Assembly (NCBI GenBank): GCA_019454405.1
Contig: JACFOH010000011.1
Location: 16,523-79,701 of the forward strand
Direction of reading: 5' to 3'
Source of the DNA: Promineifilum sp.
GTDB taxonomy: Bacteria > Chloroflexota > Anaerolineae > Promineifilales > Promineifilaceae
DNA: 63,179 bases
The notes beneath the pieces were generated by a model. The model did no database searches. It worked only from the letters and a program-made list of their open reading frames with translations, and was not told the origin of the DNA. Shown one piece after another: positions 56,823 to 63,179 of the stretch (position 1 is the stretch's first letter; every line of letters begins with the position of its first letter). Made by a program: the position numbers and the translations under genes.

Positions 56823-57146
56823 TTAATTGAGCTCCGTACCCGACTTCTTCGCGTATCGGACGACATGGTTGTCCTCGTTACGACGGACACCAACGCGCGT
56901 CTTCTCGCCGGAGGCCGGTTCGACCAGCATCACATTCGAGATATGAATAGGCGCCTCGAATTCAATGATGCCGCCCTGAGCACGCGAGCGTCCGCCAGTC
57001 TGCTTCGGCTTCTGGTGCTTCTTAACAATATTGACCCCCGAGACAACAACCATCTGCTTCCTGGGATAGACACGCTGCACAGTGCCGCGCACTCCCTTGA
57101 AGTTGCCGGAGATCACTTCTACCGTATCGTTTACCTTAATTCGCAT
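56823..57146 (-). CDS. rplX: 50S ribosomal protein L24
   Basis: A 107-residue protein with the KOW motif VISGNFKGVRGTVQRVYPRK and GGIIEFEAPIHISNVMLV. One of the two initiators of 50S assembly. Confidence 0.96.
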   Translation of the reverse strand: MRIKVNDTVEVISGNFKGVRGTVQRVYPRKQMVVVSGVNIVKKHQKPKQTGGRSRAQGGIIEFEAPIHISNVMLVEPASGEKTRVGVRRNEDNHVVRYAKKSGTELN

Positions 57147-57180
57147 GGCTTACCTTATCCATTCCTCGCACCGTTGCCGG

Positions 57181-57552
57181 TTATAAAGATTCCGGCGCCA
57201 GGGACAGAATACGCCCAAAGCCCTTATCACGCAGTTCGCGAGCCACCGGCCCGAAGATGCGCGTGCCAACCGGATTCTTGCCTTCCGAGTCCAGGATGAC
57301 CGCCGCGTTATCGTCGAAGCGGATGTAGCTGCCATCTTCGCGCTTATATTCTTTACTGGTGCGAACAATAACGGCCTTAACGACTGAGCTCTTCTTGACC
57401 GACGAATTCGGTGTGGCTTTCTTCACCGTCGCGGTCACGACATCGCCCACGGTGCCATAACGGCGCCGAGATCCGCCCATAACCTGAATGACCAGGAGTT
57501 CACGGGCTCCCGAATTATCGGCTACGTTGAGACGACTTTCCTTCTGTATCAT
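57181..57552 (-). CDS. rplN: 50S ribosomal protein L14
   Basis: A 123-residue protein: [40 protein letters not shown] and [18 protein letters not shown]. It forms part of the 30S-50S bridge. Confidence 0.97.
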   Translation of the reverse strand: MIQKESRLNVADNSGARELLVIQVMGGSRRRYGTVGDVVTATVKKATPNSSVKKSSVVKAVIVRTSKEYKREDGSYIRFDDNAAVILDSEGKNPVGTRIFGPVARELRDKGFGRILSLAPESL

Positions 57553-57564
57553 TGGGAACCTCGC

Positions 57565-57816
57565 TTAGTCAGCTCGCTCCAGAATGGACACGAGCGCGAA
57601 TCGCTTCTCCCGGCTATAGGGACGGGACTCGATGATCATTACTCGATCGCCGATCTGGCTTTCGTTATTCTCGTCATGTACCTTGTATTTCTTTACGCGG
57701 CTGATGACTTTGCCGTAAATAGGATGGCGCATCGTTGTCGCCACAGAGACGACAATAGTCTTGTCCATCTTGTCACTGGTCACGACGCCCACGAGTTGTT
57801 TACGCTGATCTCTCAT
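57565..57816 (-). CDS. rpsQ: 30S ribosomal protein S17
   Basis: An 83-residue OB-fold protein: [20 protein letters not shown] and [20 protein letters not shown]. It binds the 16S 5' domain. Confidence 0.97.
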   Translation of the reverse strand: MRDQRKQLVGVVTSDKMDKTIVVSVATTMRHPIYGKVISRVKKYKVHDENNESQIGDRVMIIESRPYSREKRFALVSILERAD

Positions 57817-57855
57817 CTTGATTTCTCTCCGCTATACAGTGCATCACCGCGTGGC

Positions 57856-58272
57856 TTAACGCGCAACCTCGTGACGAACTACCAGCCGCGGGCGAGCGGC
57901 CGCGCGTCCCTTGGGCCGAACCTTGTTCAAGTTAACCCAAGCCGTTCCCAGCCGTTTGCCACCCTTGTCATTAAATTCAACTTGCCAGGCGCTATCCTCG
58001 TAGACGTAGCGCGCATTGGCAACCCACTCTTTGCCTTTCAGCATCGTCGCGATATCAGGGTCGGCCGCGGCGGCTTGCGTCGCCAACTCGCGCTGATGGA
58101 GCACCGTCTCCAATTGTGCGATATCACGACGCACCTGGCGCAGGCGCGAGGTATCCTCGAGGCGAGCCGAGGCTTTCTGGAAGCGCAGGTTGAACATTTC
58201 TTCACGAGCTTCCTCGAGCGTCTTCTCGAGCTTATCGTTGCTCATTTGATTGAGTTCGACGATATTGGCCAT
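57856..58272 (-). CDS. rpmC: 50S ribosomal protein L29 with a C-terminal extension
   Basis: A 138-residue protein, about twice the usual 60-70. Residues 1-66 are canonical L29: [40 protein letters not shown] and [17 protein letters not shown], two helices at the tunnel exit. Residues 67-138 are an added basic domain with [20 protein letters not shown] and [19 protein letters not shown]. No frame break is visible and the next gene keeps normal spacing, so the fusion looks real. The start overlaps the rplP stop by one base. Confidence 0.9.
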   Translation of the reverse strand: MANIVELNQMSNDKLEKTLEEAREEMFNLRFQKASARLEDTSRLRQVRRDIAQLETVLHQRELATQAAAADPDIATMLKGKEWVANARYVYEDSAWQVEFNDKGGKRLGTAWVNLNKVRPKGRAAARPRLVVRHEVAR

Positions 58273-58688
58273 TATAGAATCTCCTCGCGTGAAACGACTT
58301 GCGTCCGGATCGGCAGCTTATAGCCGGCCGAGCGCAACGCTCCCAGGGCAATATCCTCCGGCACGCCGGAAATCTCGAAGATAATCCGACCGGGTTTCAC
58401 AACGGCAACCCAATGGTCGACCGAACCCTTTCCCTTACCCATTCGGGTCTCGGCCGGTTTTTGAGTGACCGGCTTATCCGGAAAGATTCGAATCCAATAT
58501 TTACCACGACGGCGCATCTGACGAACGATCGTCCGGCGAATCGCCTCAATTTGGCGGCTGGTGATCCAACCGGGTTCGAGAGCCTGCAAACCGTGCTCGC
58601 CGTTGAGCAGCGTGGTGCCGCCCTTGGCCATGCCCCGCATGCGGCCCCGGAACTGCTTGCGATACTTAACGCGTTTGGGCATTAACAT
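58272..58688 (-). CDS. rplP: 50S ribosomal protein L16
   Basis: A 138-residue protein: [20 protein letters not shown] and [20 protein letters not shown]. It shapes the A-site. The ATG at 58688 has GGAGA seven bases upstream; the next ATG two codons in is a close alternative. Confidence 0.96.
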   Translation of the reverse strand: MLMPKRVKYRKQFRGRMRGMAKGGTTLLNGEHGLQALEPGWITSRQIEAIRRTIVRQMRRRGKYWIRIFPDKPVTQKPAETRMGKGKGSVDHWVAVVKPGRIIFEISGVPEDIALGALRSAGYKLPIRTQVVSREEIL

Positions 58689-58781
58689 GTGACATTCTCC
58701 GCTAAAAACTCAGTATGCGCTGTTTCGTGGCGCCGAATGGTCCGGTTGGTTAGTAACCGCCATTCGTCTCCCGAGTTGTGT

Positions 58782-59447
58782 TTATTCACTAATATAGACG
58801 TCCGTGGCTTCCACGCGCTGGGGCAAAATTTCGCCTTTATAGATCCAGACCTTGACGCCGATCCGTCCATAGGTTGTCAACGCCTCGGCAAAGCCATACT
58901 CCATATCAGCGCGGATCATGTTGCGCGGCACCTGGCCTTCCCAGAGCTTCTCTTTACGAGCCATTTCGGAGCCGGACAAGCGGCCGCTCGCCTCAATGCG
59001 GACGCCTTTAACGCCCGCGCGCATGGCTTGCAGAATAGCGCGCTTCATGGCGCGGCTGTGCGAGATACGGCGTTCCAACTGGCCGGTGATATTCTCGGCG
59101 ATGAGCTGGGCATTGGCGTCGGGCTGGGAGATCTCCTCAACCTCAACTCGCACAGTCTTGCCGGTCAAGTCCTTGAGCTTCTGCCGCAAGTCTTTCACCG
59201 CAGCGCCTTTACGGCCAATAACGATACCCGGACGAGCCGTATGGATCGTTACCTGAACCTGGTTAGGGAACCGCTCAATCTCGATATGAGCCACACCGGC
59301 TTGAGCCAAATCATTCTTGATCATGCGGCGGATGGCCATATCTTCCTGCAGCAACTCGCGATAGCGGCTACCTTCGGCATACCACCGGGCGTTCCAATCT
59401 CGGATCGACTTCAAACGAAAGCCTACTGGATGTACTTTACGTCCCAC
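58782..59447 (-). CDS. rpsC: 30S ribosomal protein S3
   Basis: A 221-residue protein: MGRKVHPVGFRLKSIRDWNA, the KH-domain GXXG in VIGRKGAAVKDLRQKL, and GVKVWIYKGEILP. It lines the mRNA entry and helps unwind mRNA. The C-terminus is short, without the long basic tail of some phyla. Confidence 0.97.
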   Translation of the reverse strand: MGRKVHPVGFRLKSIRDWNARWYAEGSRYRELLQEDMAIRRMIKNDLAQAGVAHIEIERFPNQVQVTIHTARPGIVIGRKGAAVKDLRQKLKDLTGKTVRVEVEEISQPDANAQLIAENITGQLERRISHSRAMKRAILQAMRAGVKGVRIEASGRLSGSEMARKEKLWEGQVPRNMIRADMEYGFAEALTTYGRIGVKVWIYKGEILPQRVEATDVYISE

Positions 59448-59488
59448 TTAATCCTCCATCCGGAAATCCGGATTTATAAGCATCAGGC

Positions 59489-59857
59489 TTAGCCGGCTGC
59501 CTCGCGCTCTGCCAACACGACCGTGATATGCGACGAACGACGGACGATGGGGCGGAAACGGCCACGGCCGGCAAAACGACCCCCATGCGGTGCTTTGCGC
59601 TGGCGTGGGCCTTCATCAGCCCAGATGCGGCTGACGACCAGTTCGTCAACCTCCAGCCCATAGTTCTCTTCGGCATTAGCCACGGCCGACGCGATAAGTT
59701 TAAACACCGGCTCGGCCGCGCGCTGGGGCATGAAACGCAATGCATCCAATGCCGCGCCCGCGTCCTTGCCACGAACCGCATCGACAACCAGACGCACTTT
59801 CTGTGTCCCGATCGGGATGTGGCGCGCAACTGCTTTGACTTCAAATATATCGGCCAT
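59489..59857 (-). CDS. rplV: 50S ribosomal protein L22
   Basis: A 122-residue protein: AVARHIPIGTQKVRLVVDAV, and the tunnel loop with IWADEGPRQRKAPHGGRFAG. It starts two bases after rpsS ends. Confidence 0.96.
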   Translation of the reverse strand: MADIFEVKAVARHIPIGTQKVRLVVDAVRGKDAGAALDALRFMPQRAAEPVFKLIASAVANAEENYGLEVDELVVSRIWADEGPRQRKAPHGGRFAGRGRFRPIVRRSSHITVVLAEREAAG

Positions 59858-59859
59858 AA

Positions 59860-60141
59860 TTATCTCCGACCTTTCTTCTCGGACTTGGTGACGTGACCGC
59901 GAAACGTGCGGGTGGGCGCAAACTCACCCAGTTTGTGTCCGACCATATTTTCCGTAATGTAAATCGGAATATGGCGGCGGCCATCATAGACTGCGATCGT
60001 GTGGCCAACCATTTGTGGAAAGATGGTGCTGGCCCGCGACCATGTCCGAATAACCTGACGTTTTTTCGCGGTATTCAGATCGTCAACCTTCTTCATCAGT
60101 TTCGGATCGATATAAGGCCCTTTCTTCAACGAACGTGACAT
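59860..60141 (-). CDS. rpsS: 30S ribosomal protein S19
   Basis: A 93-residue protein: [20 protein letters not shown], and [20 protein letters not shown]. It lies in the head with S13. Confidence 0.97.
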   Translation of the reverse strand: MSRSLKKGPYIDPKLMKKVDDLNTAKKRQVIRTWSRASTIFPQMVGHTIAVYDGRRHIPIYITENMVGHKLGEFAPTRTFRGHVTKSEKKGRR

Positions 60142-60202
60142 ATTCAGTCCTCACTTTCCGGCCGGCGGTCTGGCGTTCCCATGACCGATCTGCCGTACCC
60201 AA

Positions 60203-61042
60203 TTAACGACGCTTCTTCCCTCGGCGACGGAAGATATATTTATCCGTCGATTTGTTATTGCGCGTCCGCTTGCCCAGGGCCACTTTGCCCCACGGCGTCT
60301 TCGGAGCGGCCATGCCGATCCCGGAACGACCTTCACCACCACCGTGAGGATGGTCCCGAGGGCTCATCACGGTGCCGCGAACGGAGGGACGGGCGCCCAA
60401 GTGCCGTTTGCGTCCGGCCTTGCCTAGCTTGACGTTGCCATGCTCGACATTACCAACCTGGCCGATAGTAGCCATGCAATCTTGCGAAACGTAACGCTCT
60501 TCACCGGACGGCAACCGGATAGCCGCATATACGGGGTGGTCCTTGGCCATCAATTGGGCCGAAACACCAGCCGAACGAACCAATTGGCCGCCACGTCCCG
60601 CGTATAATTCAATATTGTGAATGGTCGTGCCGAGCGGAATGTTACGCAACGGCAGGCTGTTACCCGGCCGAATCTCCGCTTTCGGGCCGCTGACAAGCGT
60701 ATCGCCAACCTTGACGCCCAGAGGGGCCAGGATATAACGCTTCTCGCCGTCCGCATAAACCAGCAAAGCGATACGGGCCGAGCGATTCGGGTCGTACTCA
60801 ATGGTTGCCACACGAGCGGGGATATTGGTCTTATCGCGCTTGAAATCGATCTCGCGATAGAGACGCTTGTGACCGCCGCCATGATGACGCACTGTTATCT
60901 TGCCGCGCACATTACGGCCGGCACGCTTACGCAGGCCATAGACCAGGCTTCGCTCCGGCTTGGTGCGGGTAATCTCTTCAAATGTAAAGCCACTCATATC
61001 GCGACGACCGGGCGAAGTTGGCTTATATACTTTTACAGGCAT
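60203..61042 (-). CDS. rplB: 50S ribosomal protein L2
   Basis: A 279-residue protein: [40 protein letters not shown], and the peptidyl-transferase segment [20 protein letters not shown]. Near-universal length. Confidence 0.97.
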   Translation of the reverse strand: MPVKVYKPTSPGRRDMSGFTFEEITRTKPERSLVYGLRKRAGRNVRGKITVRHHGGGHKRLYREIDFKRDKTNIPARVATIEYDPNRSARIALLVYADGEKRYILAPLGVKVGDTLVSGPKAEIRPGNSLPLRNIPLGTTIHNIELYAGRGGQLVRSAGVSAQLMAKDHPVYAAIRLPSGEERYVSQDCMATIGQVGNVEHGNVKLGKAGRKRHLGARPSVRGTVMSPRDHPHGGGEGRSGIGMAAPKTPWGKVALGKRTRNNKSTDKYIFRRRGKKRR

Positions 61043-61069
61043 GATTCCTCCAACAAGTTAGGCGCCAAC

Positions 61070-61363
61070 TTATACGCCTTCGAACAAGTCGATACGATTG
61101 CCGGGCTGCAATGTGACAATAGCCTTTTTCCAACCCGCCTTTCGCACAGTGAGGCGGCGCAAACGACGTGCACGCTTGGCCGGCATATTGGCAATGCGGA
61201 TCCTTTCCACACGGACATCCGGCCAGGCTAGCTCAATCGCCTGCTTAACTTGCAACTTATTTGCGCGCGGGTGCACGACAAACGTGTATTGATTATTGAT
61301 ATCGGCCAGGAAGCTGCTCTTCTCAGTGATCACCGGCCGGCGGATGACATCGCGCCAATGCAT
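61070..61363 (-). CDS. rplW: 50S ribosomal protein L23
   Basis: About 97 residues from the ATG at 61363, one base after rplD. MHWRDVIRRPVITEKSSFLA, YTFVVHPRANKLQVKQAIEL are standard. It sits at the tunnel exit and binds trigger factor and SRP. A longer frame upstream overlaps rplD and is not supported. Confidence 0.95.
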   Translation of the reverse strand: MHWRDVIRRPVITEKSSFLADINNQYTFVVHPRANKLQVKQAIELAWPDVRVERIRIANMPAKRARRLRRLTVRKAGWKKAIVTLQPGNRIDLFEGV

Positions 61364-61364
61364 T

Positions 61365-62036
61365 TTATTCCTCCACCGTCTCGTCGTCGGCGTCCACCCA
61401 CTCGTCAACCACATCCTGTTCCAGGAAGCTGGAGACGACGTCGAGCGCCGATAGAGGCATTACAATTTTGTTATAGCCTAACAGATCACGGATATTCAGA
61501 TAATTGGCCCGCAGCGTCTTCACATCAGGAAGATTGTTCGCCGATTTCTCGACCGTCTCATTCCGATCTGCCAGGAGCAAGAGCGTGCTTTCGCCGTTCG
61601 TCAGCGTGCCGAGCATGCCGGCAATGACTTTAGTCTTGGGCACATCCATGCTGATTTTGTCGACCAGGACAATGTCGCCCAAATCGGCCTTGACAGATAG
61701 CGCTGAACAAAGCGCTGCCCGGCGCATTTTACGCGGCATATCCTTCGTGTACTTGCGCGGCTGCGGGCCATGGGCCTTGCCGCCACCGACAAAAATAGGC
61801 GCCTTTCGACTGCCATGGCGTGCACGGCCGGTCCCTTTTTGCCGATAGACCTTCGCCGTCGAACGATTAACCTCGGAGCGGGTCTTGGCCTTGTGCGTGC
61901 CCAGGCGCTCGTTGGCCAGCTGCCGCACCAGCGCCTGGTGCATCAGGTCGCGGTTGATATTCGCTTCAAAAATAGAGGCCGGAAGCTCGTAAGTGCTCAC
62001 CTGTTCCCCGGCCATGTTATAAACTGGAAGTTCCAT
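61365..62036 (-). CDS. rplD: 50S ribosomal protein L4
   Basis: About 223 residues from the ATG at 62036, with GGGAG eight bases before it. [40 protein letters not shown] and the C-terminal [17 protein letters not shown]. It lies on the exit tunnel. Its acidic tail ([13 protein letters not shown]) is longer than usual. Confidence 0.95.
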   Translation of the reverse strand: MELPVYNMAGEQVSTYELPASIFEANINRDLMHQALVRQLANERLGTHKAKTRSEVNRSTAKVYRQKGTGRARHGSRKAPIFVGGGKAHGPQPRKYTKDMPRKMRRAALCSALSVKADLGDIVLVDKISMDVPKTKVIAGMLGTLTNGESTLLLLADRNETVEKSANNLPDVKTLRANYLNIRDLLGYNKIVMPLSALDVVSSFLEQDVVDEWVDADDETVEE

Positions 62037-62104
62037 GGTTGTGTCTCCCATGACGTCAAATTCGTCCGACAACTCGCTCGCTATCTAACGCAAAGCTGAT
62101 AGTT

Positions 62105-62761
62105 CTAGCCCTTCTTCGCGTCGCGGATAATGACCAGGCCACCTTTGGCGCCTGGAACCGCACCTTTAATAGCGATTAAGTTCCGCTCAGCATCAACCTG
62201 GACAACTTCCAGGTTTTGGGCGGTCAGTCGCTCATTGCCCATCCGGCCGGCCATCGTTTTACCTTTCGGTATGCGGGCCATTTCGGTGGCGGAACCGATC
62301 GAGCCAGGCGCACGCCAGCGGTCAGACTGACCATGAGTCTTGATACCACCGGCATAACCGTGCCGCTTCACCACACCGGCGAATCCGCGTCCCTTGGTCT
62401 TCCCGACCACATCGACCTTCTCGCCGATCTCGAATTGCGCCACGGTTAGTTCCTGACCAACATTGAAGCGGTCGATCTTGCTCGTGCGGAACTCACGCAG
62501 GTGGCGAACAGCAGGGATGCCTTTGGTACGACCTTTCTTGTCGCCCTTCAATACGCCCAGATGCCCTTGCTGGCCCCTGGTCAAGCGTTTGAGCGAAACT
62601 TCGCCGTAACCCAGTTGCACTGCATTGTAACCGTCGGTTTTCTCATCTTTGACCTGAGTTACAAAGCAAGGCCCAGCCTGAATTATTGTTACAGGGGTCA
62701 CGACGCCAGCTTCGTCGAAGATCTGCGTCATGCCCACTTTCTTTCCAATCAAACCTTTCAC
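62105..62761 (-). CDS. rplC: 50S ribosomal protein L3
   Basis: About 218 residues from the GTG at 62761, seven bases after GGGAGG. Sequence begins (V/M)KGLIGKKVGMTQIFDEAGV and contains FAGVVKRHGYAGGIKTHGQS. It is one of the two initiators of 50S assembly. An in-frame start further upstream overlaps rpsJ and adds unrelated residues. Confidence 0.95.
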   Translation of the reverse strand: MKGLIGKKVGMTQIFDEAGVVTPVTIIQAGPCFVTQVKDEKTDGYNAVQLGYGEVSLKRLTRGQQGHLGVLKGDKKGRTKGIPAVRHLREFRTSKIDRFNVGQELTVAQFEIGEKVDVVGKTKGRGFAGVVKRHGYAGGIKTHGQSDRWRAPGSIGSATEMARIPKGKTMAGRMGNERLTAQNLEVVQVDAERNLIAIKGAVPGAKGGLVIIRDAKKG

Positions 62762-62795
62762 GCGTAACCTCCCGGCACTCGATAGCCGTTCGTGT

Positions 62796-63104
62796 TTAGA
62801 GCGAAATCTCGATGTCCACACCGGCCGGCAGGTTGAGCCGCATCAGCGTATCAATCGTCTTCGAGTCGGGGTTGATCACATCGATCAACCGTTTATGAGT
62901 TCTGATCTCGAAATGTTCTTGCGAATCTTTATCAATAAAGGGACTGCGTCGGACTGTGAAGCGCTCCAGGCGAGTCGGCAACGGCACAGGGCCGATGACG
63001 CGAGCGCCAGTACGTTCGGCCGTGCCGACGATGCGCTTGGCAGACTGATCCAGAACACGATGATCGTACGCCTTCAACCGGATACGGATTCTCTGTTTCG
63101 ACAT
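62796..63104 (-). CDS. rpsJ: 30S ribosomal protein S10
   Basis: A 102-residue protein: [20 protein letters not shown] and [20 protein letters not shown], with the family length. It also acts in NusB-dependent antitermination in many bacteria. It is the first gene after tuf. Confidence 0.97.
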   Translation of the reverse strand: MSKQRIRIRLKAYDHRVLDQSAKRIVGTAERTGARVIGPVPLPTRLERFTVRRSPFIDKDSQEHFEIRTHKRLIDVINPDSKTIDTLMRLNLPAGVDIEISL

Positions 63105-63126
63105 ATCTCGCCTCGTTCAGCTGGCC

Positions 63127-63179
63127 TTACTTGATAATCTTGGTAATAACGCCGGCGCCGACGGTCAGACCGCCCTCGC
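63127..63179 (-). CDS. tuf: Elongation factor Tu, C-terminal end only
   Basis: The last 17 codons and stop of a gene that runs off the window end. The residues EGGLTVGAGVITKIIK match the EF-Tu C-terminus. The order tuf-rpsJ is standard. Only this end is seen. Confidence 0.9.
   Translation of the reverse strand, partial: EGGLTVGAGVITKIIK

Overview
The window looks like chromosomal DNA of a Chloroflexota bacterium of the Anaerolineae/Caldilineae/Ardenticatenia type. This is an inference from gene style: an FtsZ gene standing alone beside a small MerR-like regulator, a Lon–DUF1028 cluster, a fused 2-oxoacid dehydrogenase E1, many SH3b or Ser/Thr/Pro-rich lipoproteins, a zinc-type S14 and a T-box before leuS. 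No 16S gene is present to fix the taxon. I see no insertion sequence, prophage or CRISPR array.

Layout. 1-2064: end of an exopolysaccharide locus (two Wzz-like proteins, a GT4 glycosyltransferase). 2186-10731: single genes (histidine phosphatase, RNase II, SDR, orphan sugar-binding lipoprotein, ParB-like protein, metalloprotease lipoprotein). 10823-15443: a possible methyltransferase remnant, a membrane protein, an FHA protein, a MEMO-family protein, then a small HTH regulator and ftsZ with promoter, palindrome and terminator. 15985-19142: a UbiD-family decarboxylase followed by a fused aconitase-X (large plus small subunit), the pair that makes and decarboxylates anhydromevalonate phosphate in the archaeal mevalonate route. 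20305-24072: fused branched-chain-type 2-oxoacid dehydrogenase E1 and its E2. 24112-29226: tightly packed minus-strand folC-lon-DUF1028-thioesterase run. 31048-31288: an AT-rich island with divergent promoters for an MFS exporter and map; map is preceded by an 8-codon ORF whose stop overlaps the map start.

32713-35907 is the most unusual part: leuS is preceded by a T-box leader whose Stem I (with a candidate CUC specifier) and antiterminator/terminator are separated by a complete tRNA-Ala(GGC) gene on the same strand. The other two tRNA genes in the window have good promoters of their own; this one does not. 36022-39162 holds a Crp/Fnr regulator, a CopZ-like protein and a P1B ATPase with a CPG membrane motif. 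39445-39720 is a SelW-like gene with an in-frame UGA in a CxxU motif and a hairpin at SECIS-like spacing.

39763-46218 carries an alpha/beta hydrolase, TrmB with an extra C-terminal domain, arginase, an ABC exporter, an SH3b membrane protein and MazG. 46281 to the end is the tuf-S10-spc-alpha-L13/S9 ribosomal supercluster on the minus strand, including secY, a short-LID adk, a short rpmJ and rpoA. L29 carries a long C-terminal extension.
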